Assembly: GCA_028693895.1 (NCBI GenBank)
Contig: JAQUUL010000003.1
Span: 1 to 37,368 of the forward strand
Source: Minisyncoccota bacterium
Lineage (GTDB): Bacteria; Patescibacteriota; Minisyncoccia; Minisyncoccales; Minisyncoccaceae
Reading direction: 5' to 3'
Length of the DNA stretch: 37,368 nt
Numbering within the stretch: the stretch's first letter is position 1; every line of letters begins with the position of its first letter. The position numbers were made by a program, and so were the translations under genes. Below are positions 8,419 through 17,930 of this stretch, in pieces. Below the pieces are notes generated by a model, which saw only the letters and a program-made list of their open reading frames with translations, had not been told where the DNA came from and did no database searches.

Positions 8419-9474
8419 ATGGATTTTCCAATTTCAAAAATTAAAATGGGAAATGATAAAAAGTTTAATTTATCAGACCCAAAAGAAAGAGAAGAATATT
8501 TCAAGTTAAAATGTGGACCCGAAATAGAAAAACTAAGAGAGTATTTAAAAACAAATACTTTTATCGCTTACTTATTAGGCAAAAAGAATTCTGGAAAAGG
8601 AACTTATTCAAAAATGTTTTCTGAAGTTATTGGAGGAGATATGATAGAGCACTTATCAGTTGGAGATATGGTAAGAAGTATTGATGAAGAAGTTCAAGAC
8701 CCTGAGAAGAAAAAAGAATTAGTTGAATTCCTTGAAAAACATTACAGAGGATTTTATTCACTAGATGAAATTATTAAAAGCTTGGAAGATAGAGATACTA
8801 AAAGTTTATTGCCTGATGAAGTTATTTTAGTTCTAGTTAAAAGAGAAATATCTAAAAGACAAGGGAAAGTTATACTATTAGATGGTTTTCCTAGAAACTT
8901 AGATCAAGTAGGGTTCTCATTATTCTTTAGAGATTTAGTTGAGTATAGAGATGATCCAGACGTTTTTGTTTTAATAGATGTTCCAATGAATATAATTAAT
9001 GAAAGAATTAAATGGAGAAGAATTTGTCCAAAATGTAATACTTCAAGAAGTCTAAAACTTCTTCCAACTTCAAAAATTGAATATGACGAAACAACAAAAG
9101 AATTTTATCTAATATGCGATGAACCAAATTGTGATGGAGGAAGAATGATTATGAAAGAAGGAGATGAAAAAGGAATAGAACCAATTAAAGAAAGATTGTT
9201 AATGGATGAAGAAATATTAAAGAGAGCATATTCATTGTACGGAGTTCCAAAAGTATTGTTAAGAAATGCTATTCCTGCAGATGTTGCTCAAGAATATGTT
9301 GATGATTATGAAATGACTCCGGGATATTCTTTTAAATATGCTGATGGTAAGGTTGAAACAATTGAAGAGCCTTGGATTGTTGCTGATGATGAAGGTGTTC
9401 AATGTGTTAGTTTGCAAGCTGCTCCAGTAGTTGTTTCAATGATTAAACAGCTTGTTGAAGTTTTGAAAATATAA
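8419..9474 (+). CDS. Adenylate kinase-like nucleoside monophosphate kinase with extended N- and C-termini
   Basis: AYLLGKKNSGKGTYSKMF P-loop, HLSVGDMVR, VILLDGFPRNLDQV, zinc-like LID CPKC...CDEPNCDGG, PIKERL. Confidence 0.8.
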   Translation: MDFPISKIKMGNDKKFNLSDPKEREEYFKLKCGPEIEKLREYLKTNTFIAYLLGKKNSGKGTYSKMFSEVIGGDMIEHLSVGDMVRSIDEEVQDPEKKKELVEFLEKHYRGFYSLDEIIKSLEDRDTKSLLPDEVILVLVKREISKRQGKVILLDGFPRNLDQVGFSLFFRDLVEYRDDPDVFVLIDVPMNIINERIKWRRICPKCNTSRSLKLLPTSKIEYDETTKEFYLICDEPNCDGGRMIMKEGDEKGIEPIKERLLMDEEILKRAYSLYGVPKVLLRNAIPADVAQEYVDDYEMTPGYSFKYADGKVETIEEPWIVADDEGVQCVSLQAAPVVVSMIKQLVEVLKI

Positions 9475-9483
9475 TGTTAAAAT
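9455..9483 (+). promoter_or_regulatory. Sigma-70-like promoter for the downstream structured RNA
   Basis: TTGAAG (9455-9460) - 17 nt - TAAAAT (9478-9483); predicted TSS ~9489-9490, coinciding with the start of the RNA closing stem. Confidence 0.5.
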
Positions 9484-9487
9484 AAAG

Positions 9488-9634
9488 TTGGTCCTATCCA
9501 ATAAATTCCGAACAACTTTTTATTAGGGAGCTATAATATTTAACTACTTTGGTAGTTGAATGAGGCACCCACGTGGATTCTTCGGATTCACACAGATAGG
9601 GCCAAAGAAAACACTACTTTAATGTAGTGTTTTC
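9488..9634 (+). ncRNA. Structured small RNA, 6S RNA (ssrS)-like candidate
   Basis: Non-coding gap. Closing stem TTGGTCCTAT (9488-9497)/ATAGGGCCAA (9596-9605); inner hairpin ATTTAACTAC-TTTG-GTAGTTGAAT; 3' GGCACCCACGTGGATTCTTCGGATTCAC resembles the conserved GGCACCCAC 3'-arm of 6S RNA; terminator hairpin follows. Confidence 0.5.
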
Positions 9635-9639
9635 ATTTA
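9607..9639 (+). terminator. Terminator of the structured RNA
   Basis: GAAAACACTAC (9607-9617)-TTTAAT-GTAGTGTTTTC (9624-9634), 11-bp perfect stem with T-rich 3' arm. Confidence 0.7.
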
Positions 9640-9640
9640 C

Positions 9641-9667
9641 AAATAAAAACTTCCATTAAGGAAGTTT
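9641..9667 (-). terminator. Terminator of the minus-strand rpmB-tRNA-Pro unit
   Basis: On the minus strand AAACTTCC-TTAAT-GGAAGTTT followed by TTATTT. Confidence 0.65.
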
Positions 9668-9673
9668 CTATTG

Positions 9674-9744
9674 TCGGGTTGCTGGGAGTTGAACCCAGGT
9701 CTTACGCACCCCATGCGCAAATAATACCATTATACGACAACCCG
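9674..9744 (-). tRNA. tRNA-Pro (anticodon GGG)
   Basis: Minus-strand CGGGTTGTCGTATAATGGTATTATTTGCGCATGGGGTGCGTAAGACCTGGGTTCAACTCCCAGCAACCCGA: 7-bp acceptor, anticodon stem TGCGC/GCGTA, loop ATGGGGT, T arm CTGGG-TTCAACT-CCCAG. 3' CCA not encoded (next nt are CAA). Confidence 0.92.
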
Positions 9745-9751
9745 AAAGGTA

Positions 9752-9970
9752 TTATTTTTTATCCAAAGATTTGATGCATTTTGTGCAAGCTAAAATCTTT
9801 TTACCAGCAAAGTCTTTAAACTTTTTATTGGTTGGATTTGCAGGTACAGTAACTTTTTGTAGATTTGGGTGTTTTCTTTTCTTTGGAGAAGGATTATATC
9901 TTGAAATCAATTTATAATAGCTTCCTCCCATTGAAGAAGATTTTCCGCAAATTTGACATTCTTTTTCCAT
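9752..9970 (-). CDS. rpmB: 50S ribosomal protein L28
   Basis: MEKECQICGKSSSMGGSYYKLISRYNPSPKKRKHPNLQKVTV...KKILACTKCIKSL; start moved to MEKEC. Confidence 0.88.
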   Translation of the reverse strand: MEKECQICGKSSSMGGSYYKLISRYNPSPKKRKHPNLQKVTVPANPTNKKFKDFAGKKILACTKCIKSLDKK

Positions 9971-10036
9971 ATGCAAGTAGATTATCAAAAAAGGGAAATA
10001 ATTGCAAGTCTCTAATATTTTTGATAGGATTGGTTT

Positions 10037-10648
10037 ATGGAAATAACAATTATTTTTACATTAATTATACTTTTATTCTCTATAATTATTCATGAAGTTG
10101 CTCATGGTAGTGTTTCATATTCTTTAGGCGATAATACTGCTAAAGATGCAGGAAGACTAACATTAAATCCAATTAGTCATTTAGATCCAGTTGGTTCAAT
10201 TATGCTACCTTTATTTTTGTTTATTCTAAACCTTCCAATTATTGGATGGGCTAAACCAGTTCCAATTAATCCTTATAATTTTAACGACCAGAAATGGGGA
10301 GAAGTTAAAGTTTCAATAGCAGGTTCATTAGCTAATTTTATAATTGCTTTAGTTTTTGGATTAATTGTTATGTTTGTTTCTTTGCCACAAAGCTTTTTAG
10401 AAATTGCTTCTTTAGTAATTATTTATAACATTGCTTTAGGAATTTTTAATTTAATGCCAATTCCACCATTAGATGGTTCACATATATTATTTGCTTTATT
10501 AGGAGAAAGGTTTAATAATGTAAAAAAGTTTTTATATCAATATGGATTTTTTATATTAATTTTTTTAGTTTTTTTTAATGGTATAAATTGGTTATTTAGT
10601 TTTTCTTATTGGATCACTTCGCTTTTCTTTAAGTTTTCATTAGTATAA
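10037..10648 (+). CDS. Site-2 protease family (M50) membrane metalloprotease
   Basis: IIHEVAHGSVSYSLGDNTAKDAGRLTLNPISHLDPVGSIMLP, GWAKPVPINPYNF, NLMPIPPLDGSHI. Confidence 0.93.
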   Translation: MEITIIFTLIILLFSIIIHEVAHGSVSYSLGDNTAKDAGRLTLNPISHLDPVGSIMLPLFLFILNLPIIGWAKPVPINPYNFNDQKWGEVKVSIAGSLANFIIALVFGLIVMFVSLPQSFLEIASLVIIYNIALGIFNLMPIPPLDGSHILFALLGERFNNVKKFLYQYGFFILIFLVFFNGINWLFSFSYWITSLFFKFSLV

Positions 10649-10667
10649 TAATTAATAAAATAAAAAT

Positions 10668-11399
10668 ATGAAATTAGAAAATAAAATTGCAATTATTACG
10701 GGTTCAGCATCAGGAATAGGAAGGGCAATTGCCGAAAAGTTTATTGGAGAGGGTGCTAAAGTAGTTTTCTCTGACATAAATGAAATTGATATTAGTCAAT
10801 TTGGAGACAATGCCATTTTTGTAAAATGTAATGTTTCAAAATCAGATGAAGTAGATAATTTAATTAAATCTTGCTTAGATAAATTTGGTAGGGTTGATAT
10901 TATGGTTAATGATGCAGGAATAGGAACGATGGGAGATATTCTTACTTCTTCCGATGAAGATTGGAAAAAAACAATAGATATTAATTTATCAGGGGTGTTT
11001 TATGGTGCAAGAGCAGCAGCAAGAGCAATGAAAGAAAAAGGAATTCAAGGTTCAATTATTAATATGAGTTCAATTTTAGGCTCAGTTGGCTTTAAATGCA
11101 CAATTGCATATTGTGCAGCTAAGGGAGGAATAGACCAAATTACCAAGGCAGGTTCATTAGATTTAGCTCCATTAGGAATCAGAATAAATTCTATTGCTCC
11201 TGGTTTTATTAAAACAAATATGACTAAGGGATTACAAGATGATGAAAATTATTGCAGTTTTATTAACTCTATGACACCAATGGGGCACATGGGTAGTGTG
11301 GACGATATAGCGAACGCAGCAGTTTATCTTGCATCAGATGATTCAAAGTATGTAACAGGCTTAACTCTATATGTTGACGGAGGATATAGGGCACAATAA
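10668..11399 (+). CDS. SDR-family oxidoreductase (FabG-like)
   Basis: AIITGSASGIGRAIAEKF, VNDAGIGTMGD, YCAAKGGIDQ, SIAPGFIKTNM, YVTGLTLYVDGGY. Confidence 0.93.
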   Translation: MKLENKIAIITGSASGIGRAIAEKFIGEGAKVVFSDINEIDISQFGDNAIFVKCNVSKSDEVDNLIKSCLDKFGRVDIMVNDAGIGTMGDILTSSDEDWKKTIDINLSGVFYGARAAARAMKEKGIQGSIINMSSILGSVGFKCTIAYCAAKGGIDQITKAGSLDLAPLGIRINSIAPGFIKTNMTKGLQDDENYCSFINSMTPMGHMGSVDDIANAAVYLASDDSKYVTGLTLYVDGGYRAQ

Positions 11400-11403
11400 T
11401 TAT

Positions 11404-11432
11404 TTGACATTTAACATATTATTTGATAGTTT
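11404..11432 (+). promoter_or_regulatory. Putative promoter of the str-S10-spc cluster
   Basis: TTGACA (11404-11409) - 17 nt - TAGTTT (11427-11432), followed by a small AAGCG-TTTTT-CGCTT hairpin (11439-11453). Confidence 0.4.
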
Positions 11433-11476
11433 AATCACAAGCGTTTTTCGCTTATAATTTATTTTAGAATTAAAAT

Positions 11477-11893
11477 ATGCCAACAATAAGACAATTAATA
11501 AGAAAGAACAGAAAGCCACTTAAAAGTAAAGATAAAACTCCTGCTCTTGCTTTTGGTTTTAATCCATTAAAGAACAGACCTAAGAAAAGTTTTTCATCTT
11601 TTAAGAAGGGTGTTTGTTTGAAAGTTTTTACAACTACACCTAAAAAACCTAACTCAGCTTTAAGAAAAGTTTGTAGGATTAAATTAAGTAATGGAAGTGA
11701 AGTTACTGCATACATTCCAGGAGAAGGACACAATTTACAAGAACACTCAATCGTAATGATTAGAGGTGGAAAAGTTAAAGATTTACCAGGAGTAAGATAT
11801 CATGTTGTTCGCGGAAGATTTGATTGTGGTGGAGTTGAAGGAAGAAAAAAGAAAAGAAGTTTATATGGAGTTAAAAAGCCAGCAGCTAATTAA
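11477..11893 (+). CDS. rpsL: 30S ribosomal protein S12
   Basis: [16 protein letters not shown]...[47 protein letters not shown]. Confidence 0.97.
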   Translation: MPTIRQLIRKNRKPLKSKDKTPALAFGFNPLKNRPKKSFSSFKKGVCLKVFTTTPKKPNSALRKVCRIKLSNGSEVTAYIPGEGHNLQEHSIVMIRGGKVKDLPGVRYHVVRGRFDCGGVEGRKKKRSLYGVKKPAAN

Positions 11894-11900
11894 ATAAAAT

Positions 11901-12371
11901 ATGTCAACAGGATTAAAATTTAAGAAAAAAGTAATAATGCCCGATGCTGTTTATGATGATATACTTGTTGCAAAGTTTATCAATCAAATAATGCTTGATG
12001 GGAAAAAAACTATAGCTCAAAAGATTGTTTATGGTTCTTTTGATATAATTAAAGAACAAAGCAAAAAAGACCCTTTAGATATTTTTAGACTTGCCATTCA
12101 AAATGTTTCACCTGTATTAGAAGTTAAACCTAGAAGAGTCGGAGGAGCAACATATCAAGTTCCTATGGAAGTAAAAGGAAATAGAAAATTAAGTTTGGCT
12201 ATGAAATGGATTATTACTTCTTCAAGAAGTAAAAAAGGAAAAGCAATGAAATTTAAGTTAGCAGAAGAGCTAATGGAAGCTTCTGAAAATAAAGGTAATT
12301 CAGTTAAGAAAAAAGAGAATGTTCATAAAATGGCAGAAGCTAATAGAGCCTTTGCTCACTTTGCCTTTTAA
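11901..12371 (+). CDS. rpsG: 30S ribosomal protein S7
   Basis: [55 protein letters not shown]. Confidence 0.97.
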   Translation: MSTGLKFKKKVIMPDAVYDDILVAKFINQIMLDGKKTIAQKIVYGSFDIIKEQSKKDPLDIFRLAIQNVSPVLEVKPRRVGGATYQVPMEVKGNRKLSLAMKWIITSSRSKKGKAMKFKLAEELMEASENKGNSVKKKENVHKMAEANRAFAHFAF

Positions 12372-12383
12372 TTATAAATATAT

Positions 12384-14495
12384 ATGAGTCGCGAATACCC
12401 AATAGAAAAATATAGAAATATCGGAATTATTGCTCACATTGATGCAGGTAAAACTACAACTAGTGAGAGAGTTTTGTTCTACACAGGAATTTCTCATAAA
12501 ATTGGAGAAGTTCATGAAGGTGGAGCAATTATGGATTGGATGGAACAAGAAAGAGAAAGAGGTATTACTATTACTTCAGCAGCTACTACTTGTTTTTGGT
12601 CTCCAAGAGAATACTTACAAAAAGAAAAAACAAACAGTCACAGAATTAACTTAATTGATACTCCTGGACACATTGACTTCACAGCTGAAGTACAGAGAAG
12701 TTTAAGAGTATTAGATGGAGCAGTTGTTGTTTTTGATGGTGTTGCAGGTGTAGAAGCACAATCAGAAACTGTTTGGAGACAGGCTGACAGATATAATGTT
12801 CCTAGAATTTGTTTTATTAATAAAATAGATAGAACAGGTGCATCTTTTGAAAAAAGTCTTCAATCAATTTTAGATAAATTAACTACTAATGCACTAGCAA
12901 TACAATATCCAATTGGAGAAGAAGCACAATTTGAAGCAATTATTGATTTGATAGAAATGAAGGCAATAAAGTTTGAAGGAGAAATGGGAAAAGATGTTAT
13001 CTTTTTTGATATTCCTGAAAATATGATGGCAAAGGCAAAGGAATGGAGAGAAAAGATGGTTGAAAAAATTGTTGCTGAAAACGAATCATTAATGGAAAAA
13101 TATTTAGGAGGAGAAGAAATATCAGCAGAAGAATTAAAGACGACATTAAGAAAAGCTGTTATTGATTGTAAATTAGTTCCTGTTTTAGTGGGAACATCTT
13201 TAAAGAATAAAGGAGTACAATTAGTATTAGATGCTGTGGTAGATTATCTTCCAAGTCCAGCAGATGTTCCAGCAGTTATTGGTACTGATGTTAATAACGA
13301 AGAAATTAAAATAGAGAGACATCCTAACGATGAAGAGCCTTTTGCTGGATTAGCTTTTAAAGTTGCTACTGATCCATTTGTTGGAACACTTACATATGTT
13401 AGAGCTTATTCAGGAAAATTTACTAAAGGAAATTACTTAATAAATACTGTTACAGGAGAAAGAGAAAGAGTTGGAAGAATATTAAGAATGCACTCCAATG
13501 AAAGAGAAGAGGTTGAAGAGGTTTTTGCAGGGGACATAGTTGCTTTTGTTGGAATGAAAAATACTTCAACAGGACATACACTTTGTGACGAAAAACAAAA
13601 ACTTATTTTAGAAAAAATAACTTTCCCAGAACCAGTTATTTCTATTCAGATTGAACCAAAAGCAAAAGCAGATCAAGAAAAATTAGGAGCATCATTAAAA
13701 AAATTACAAGACGAAGATCCTACATTTAGAATGGAAACCGATCAAGAATCAGGAGAAACTATTTTATCTGGAATGGGAGAACTTCATTTAGATATTATCG
13801 TTGATAGATTAAAGAGAGAATTCAATGTTGAAACTAATGTAGGAAGACCTCAAGTTTCATATAGGGAAACAATTGATAGAAATGCTGAAGCGGAATGTAA
13901 ATATATAAAGCAGACTGGTGGAAGAGGACAATATGGACATGTTAAGATTAGATTAGAGCCAAAAGAAAGAGGCGAGGGCTTTGAATTTGTTAATGAAATT
14001 AAAGGAGGTGTTATTCCTAGAGAATATATTCCTGCTGTTGAAAAAGGTATTAAAGAAGCAATGGATAAAGGTGTTGTTGCAGGGTTCCCATTAATAGACG
14101 CAAAGGTTACATTGTATGATGGTTCATTCCATGAAGTTGATTCATCTGAAATGGCTTTTAAGATTGCAGGTTCAATGGCATTACAAGATGGTGCCAAGAA
14201 AGCAGGAGCTTATTTATTAGAGCCAATAATGAAATTAGAAGTTGTTATTCCACCAGAATTTTTAGGAGATGTTATTGGAGATATTTCTTCAAGAAGAGGT
14301 CAAATTGATGAAACTATTGACAGACCGGGAGTAAAAGCAATTCATGCAAAAGTTCCTTTATCAGAAATGTTTAGTTATGCCACAACCTTAAGGTCATTAA
14401 CCCAAGGAAGAGGAACATCATCAATGGAATTTGAAAGTTATCAAAAAACTCCTGGAAATATATCACAAGAAATAGTTGAAGGAAAAAGAAAATAA
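12384..14495 (+). CDS. fusA: Elongation factor G
   Basis: [64 protein letters not shown]; full-length. Confidence 0.98.
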   Translation: MSREYPIEKYRNIGIIAHIDAGKTTTSERVLFYTGISHKIGEVHEGGAIMDWMEQERERGITITSAATTCFWSPREYLQKEKTNSHRINLIDTPGHIDFTAEVQRSLRVLDGAVVVFDGVAGVEAQSETVWRQADRYNVPRICFINKIDRTGASFEKSLQSILDKLTTNALAIQYPIGEEAQFEAIIDLIEMKAIKFEGEMGKDVIFFDIPENMMAKAKEWREKMVEKIVAENESLMEKYLGGEEISAEELKTTLRKAVIDCKLVPVLVGTSLKNKGVQLVLDAVVDYLPSPADVPAVIGTDVNNEEIKIERHPNDEEPFAGLAFKVATDPFVGTLTYVRAYSGKFTKGNYLINTVTGERERVGRILRMHSNEREEVEEVFAGDIVAFVGMKNTSTGHTLCDEKQKLILEKITFPEPVISIQIEPKAKADQEKLGASLKKLQDEDPTFRMETDQESGETILSGMGELHLDIIVDRLKREFNVETNVGRPQVSYRETIDRNAEAECKYIKQTGGRGQYGHVKIRLEPKERGEGFEFVNEIKGGVIPREYIPAVEKGIKEAMDKGVVAGFPLIDAKVTLYDGSFHEVDSSEMAFKIAGSMALQDGAKKAGAYLLEPIMKLEVVIPPEFLGDVIGDISSRRGQIDETIDRPGVKAIHAKVPLSEMFSYATTLRSLTQGRGTSSMEFESYQKTPGNISQEIVEGKRK

Positions 14496-14496
14496 T

Positions 14497-14703
14497 ATGG
14501 ATATTACAGAAATTAGAAAAATAATTAATGAAGAGGGTGGAAAAATAATTATACCTGAAGAAGGTGGTAGCCCAACTCTTATTGTTATGAGCTTAGATAG
14601 TTATAGAAAAGAAAAAGAAGCTAAGCATATTAATAAGATTGAGAAACCACTAAGAGAAATAGAAGGAGAGTCTTTGAAAATAGAAGACCTTCCATTTAAT
14701 TAG
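14497..14703 (+). CDS. Small Phd/YefM antitoxin-like protein of unknown function
   Basis: MDITEIRKIINEEGGKIIIPEEGGSPTLIVMSLDSYRKEK... fits the Phd-type 'x-Ile-pvvI-p-g-p-llvlsleeYr' pattern; sits between fusA and tuf. Confidence 0.5.
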   Translation: MDITEIRKIINEEGGKIIIPEEGGSPTLIVMSLDSYRKEKEAKHINKIEKPLREIEGESLKIEDLPFN

Positions 14704-14706
14704 TTA

Positions 14707-14734
14707 TTGACTTTTTTCAAAATTTAGCTAAAAT
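14707..14734 (+). promoter_or_regulatory. Sigma-70-like promoter upstream of tuf
   Basis: TTGACT (14707-14712) - 16 nt - TAAAAT (14729-14734). Confidence 0.55.
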
Positions 14735-14781
14735 AGATAAGCGTAATAAATAATAAATATAAAAAATAAATAATAAAAAAT

Positions 14782-15972
14782 ATGGCAGAGTTTACAAGAA
14801 CAAAACCCCATTTAAATGTAGGAACTATTGGTCACGTTGACCACGGTAAAACTACTTTGAGTGCGGCAATATTACATTCTTTAGCATTAAGGAATGGAGG
14901 AGTATCTGAAAAATCAGTTGCTCAAATTGATTCAGCTCCTGAAGAAAAAGCAAGAGGTGTTACAATTAACATTTCTCATTTAGAATATGAAACAGACAAA
15001 AGACACTATGCTCACATAGATTGTCCAGGTCACGCAGACTATATTAAAAACATGATTACTGGTGCTGCTCAGATGGATGGTGCAATATTAGTAGTTGCTG
15101 CCACTGACGGACCTATGCCTCAAACAAGAGAACATATTCTACTTGCTAAACAAGTTGGATTACCTTCAATAGTAGTTTTCTTAAATAAGTGTGATATGGT
15201 AGAAGATGCAGAGATGATTGATTTAGTTGAAGATGAAGTTAGAGAATTATTAAAGAAGTATGAATTTGATGGAGAAAATGCTCCTATAATTAGAGGTTCA
15301 GCACTTAAAGCTTTAGAAGGAACATCTGTAGATGATGAATGGGTTAAGAAAGTTTTAGAATTAATGGATCAATTAGATTCATACATTCCTGATCCAGTTA
15401 GAGATAAGGAAAAACCTTTCTTGATGGCTATTGAAGATATTTTCTCAATTGAAGGAAGAGGAACAGTTGCTACAGGAAGAGTTGAAAGAGGTGTTATTAA
15501 TGCCAACGAAGAAGTTGAAATTGTTGGAATTAGACCAACTGCAAAATCAACAGCTGTATCAGTTGAAATGTTTAATAAATCATTAGGTTATGGAGAAGCT
15601 GGAGATAATGTTGGTATTTTATTAAGAGGATTAAAGAAAGAAGATATTGAAAGAGGTCAAGTTTTGTCAAAACCAGGAACTATTACTCCTCATACAGAAT
15701 TTACAGCTCAAATCTATGTTTTAACAAAAGAAGAAGGAGGAAGACATACACCTTTCTTTACAGGATACAAACCTCAATTCTTTATCAGAACAGCTGATAT
15801 TACAGGTGATGTATTTTTAGCTGAAGGAACAGAAATGGTTATGCCTGGAGATACAGTTGATGTTACAGTTAAATTAATTGTACCAGTAGCATTAGAAGAA
15901 AAACAAGGTTTTGCGATTAGAGAAGGTGGAAAGACAGTTGGAGCTGGAGTTATTACTAAAATTATAAAGTAA
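14782..15972 (+). CDS. tuf: Elongation factor Tu
   Basis: [54 protein letters not shown]. Confidence 0.98.
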   Translation: MAEFTRTKPHLNVGTIGHVDHGKTTLSAAILHSLALRNGGVSEKSVAQIDSAPEEKARGVTINISHLEYETDKRHYAHIDCPGHADYIKNMITGAAQMDGAILVVAATDGPMPQTREHILLAKQVGLPSIVVFLNKCDMVEDAEMIDLVEDEVRELLKKYEFDGENAPIIRGSALKALEGTSVDDEWVKKVLELMDQLDSYIPDPVRDKEKPFLMAIEDIFSIEGRGTVATGRVERGVINANEEVEIVGIRPTAKSTAVSVEMFNKSLGYGEAGDNVGILLRGLKKEDIERGQVLSKPGTITPHTEFTAQIYVLTKEEGGRHTPFFTGYKPQFFIRTADITGDVFLAEGTEMVMPGDTVDVTVKLIVPVALEEKQGFAIREGGKTVGAGVITKIIK

Positions 15973-15973
15973 A

Positions 15974-16312
15974 ATGACAGAAACCTCAAAAAAAACTGAA
16001 CATGTATCTAAGCTTAGAATTAAGCTTAAAGCATATGATCACAAGGTTATTGATAAAAGTGCTCAGCAGATAATAGAAATGGCTATTAGATGTGGAGTTA
16101 AAACTGCTGGGCCAATTCCCTTGCCGATAGAAATTAATAAATTTACTGTTAATAGGTCAACTTTTGTACACAAACCATCAAGAGAACAGTTTGAAATGAG
16201 GATTCACAAAAGAGTAATTGATGTTTTATCTCCTAATCAGAAAGTAGTAGAGTCATTAAAATCTCTTACTTTACCTGCAGGAGTAGATACAGAGATTAAA
16301 AGTATCTTATAA
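15974..16312 (+). CDS. rpsJ: 30S ribosomal protein S10
   Basis: KLRIKLKAYDHKVIDKSAQQI, GPIPLPIEINKFTVNRSTFVHKPSREQFEMRIHKR. Confidence 0.97.
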   Translation: MTETSKKTEHVSKLRIKLKAYDHKVIDKSAQQIIEMAIRCGVKTAGPIPLPIEINKFTVNRSTFVHKPSREQFEMRIHKRVIDVLSPNQKVVESLKSLTLPAGVDTEIKSIL

Positions 16313-16343
16313 TAGTATTGAATTGAGAGAATTAATTAAATAT

Positions 16344-16390
16344 GGTAACACTAGTCTTCTTTGCTAGGTTAGTTGCCCAGCTTTTTTTAT
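16344..16390 (+). promoter_or_regulatory. Attenuator/terminator-like leader hairpin between rpsJ and rplC
   Basis: GGTAAC (16344-16349) pairs GTTGCC (16372-16377, one G-U), inner CTAG (16351-16354)/CTAG (16364-16367), followed by CAGCTTTTTTTAT. Only long gap (88 nt) in the S10-L3 region. Confidence 0.55.
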
Positions 16391-16400
16391 AGTTAACAAC

Positions 16401-16988
16401 ATGAAATTTATATTAGGAAAAAAAATTGAAATGAGTCAGATATTTAAGGAGGATGGAACAGTTGTTCCAGTGACTTTAGTTACTGCAGGAGATTGTAGTG
16501 TTGTTCAAGTAAAAACTAAAGAAAGAGATGGATATGAAGCAATAAAGATTGGTTATGAGAATTTACCTGAAAGAAAGATTAAAAAGACGGGAACACCATA
16601 TAGATATTTGAAAGAGTTTAGAGGAGAGGTAGAAGATTTTAAAGTGGGAGATAAAATTTCATTAGATTCTTTCCAGCTTGGAGATAGAATTAAAGTTTCC
16701 GGAGTATCTAAAGGAAAAGGATTCCAAGGAGGTGTAAAAAGATGGGGATTTTCCGGAAAACTTACTTCAACTCATGGTAATAAACATGAACATAGAACTT
16801 TAGGTTCTACTGGTTGTTGTACTCCAGCAAGAGTTATTAAAGGAAGAAAAATGCCTGGAAGAATGGGAAGTGATAGAATATCAGTTAAGAATTTAGAGAT
16901 AGTTAATATTGATACTAAAAATAATACAATGATGATTAAGGGTGCTATTCCAGGAAGAAGAGGAACTCTTTTAGAGATAAGAGCATAA
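16401..16988 (+). CDS. rplC: 50S ribosomal protein L3
   Basis: MKFILGKKIEMSQIFKEDGTVVPVTLV, KGKGFQGGVKRWGF, GSTGCCTPARVIKGRKMPGRMG. Confidence 0.97.
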   Translation: MKFILGKKIEMSQIFKEDGTVVPVTLVTAGDCSVVQVKTKERDGYEAIKIGYENLPERKIKKTGTPYRYLKEFRGEVEDFKVGDKISLDSFQLGDRIKVSGVSKGKGFQGGVKRWGFSGKLTSTHGNKHEHRTLGSTGCCTPARVIKGRKMPGRMGSDRISVKNLEIVNIDTKNNTMMIKGAIPGRRGTLLEIRA

Positions 16989-16992
16989 TTTT

Positions 16993-17622
16993 ATGGCAAC
17001 AAAAAAAGAAACAAAAATTGAAGAAAAAAAAGTAGAAGATATCAATTTACCAAAAGATATTTTTGAAGTTCCAATGAATGTAGATTTGCTTCATCAGGTA
17101 GTTGTTTCTCAAATGGCAAATAGGAGAACAGTTATTGCTGATGCAAGAGGTAGAGGAGATGTTCGTGGAGGAGGAATAAAACCTTGGAAACAAAAAGGAA
17201 CAGGTAGAGCAAGACAAGGTTCAAGAAGGTCTCCTATATGGATTGGTGGAGGTGTTACTCATGGACCAACTAATGAAAGAATTTTTAAGAAAGTATTGCC
17301 AAAAAACATTAAAAGGAAAGGATTGTTTGTCGCTTTATCAGAAAAATACAGAAATAATGATATTAAAATTATAGATAGTCTTGAGTTAAAAGAAATTAAG
17401 ACTAAAGGGATGATTGAAACGTTGAAAAAGTTAGAAATTAAAGGAAGTTGTTTGATTGTATTGCCTAAAGTAGATAATAATTTAATATTATCAACAAGGA
17501 ATATTCCTAAGGTAAGTACAATTCAAGCAAAAGATATTAATTGTTTAGATGTTGTAACTGCAAAGACAATATTAATAGATAAAGAAGGAGTAAAAGTAAT
17601 TAAAGAAACATTTAAGAAATAG
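16993..17622 (+). CDS. rplD: 50S ribosomal protein L4
   Basis: RGRGDVRGGGIKPWKQKGTGRARQGSRRSPIWIGGGVTHGP. Confidence 0.97.
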   Translation: MATKKETKIEEKKVEDINLPKDIFEVPMNVDLLHQVVVSQMANRRTVIADARGRGDVRGGGIKPWKQKGTGRARQGSRRSPIWIGGGVTHGPTNERIFKKVLPKNIKRKGLFVALSEKYRNNDIKIIDSLELKEIKTKGMIETLKKLEIKGSCLIVLPKVDNNLILSTRNIPKVSTIQAKDINCLDVVTAKTILIDKEGVKVIKETFKK

Positions 17623-17623
17623 T

Positions 17624-17929
17624 ATGGAAAAAACAACTTTAAAAACTGAAAAATGGAATGTTTTGATATCACCTTGTATTACTGAAAAAGCAGTAGGAGT
17701 TTCTTCTTTGGGTAATTTTTATGTCTTTAAAGTTAACGGAGATGCTAATAAAATAGAAATTAAGAAAGCAGTAGAAGATAAGTATAAGGTTAATGTTATC
17801 CAAGTAAGGACAGTAAGTATTCCTCGAAAGAAAGTTAGAAGGGGTAGAGTTGAAGGTTTCAAGCCTGGATACAAGAAAGCTATTATAAAATTGAAAGAAG
17901 GTCAAAAAATAGAAATGATTTCACAGTAA
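17624..17929 (+). CDS. rplW: 50S ribosomal protein L23
   Basis: ISPCITEKAVGVSSLGNFYVFKVNGDANKIEIKKAVEDKYKVNV. Confidence 0.95.
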   Translation: MEKTTLKTEKWNVLISPCITEKAVGVSSLGNFYVFKVNGDANKIEIKKAVEDKYKVNVIQVRTVSIPRKKVRRGRVEGFKPGYKKAIIKLKEGQKIEMISQ

Positions 17930-17930
17930 T

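Noticed and set aside
9865-10095. Plus-strand ORF 9865-10095 (76 aa)
   Set aside because: Overlaps rpmB on the opposite strand and the M50 protease start; no motif.
12430-12654. Plus-strand ORF 12430-12654 inside fusA
   Set aside because: Alternate frame of the conserved EF-G G-domain.
13850-14197. Minus-strand ORF 13850-14197 and 21745-22203
   Set aside because: Antisense shadows of fusA and rplE; no motifs, no regulatory signals.
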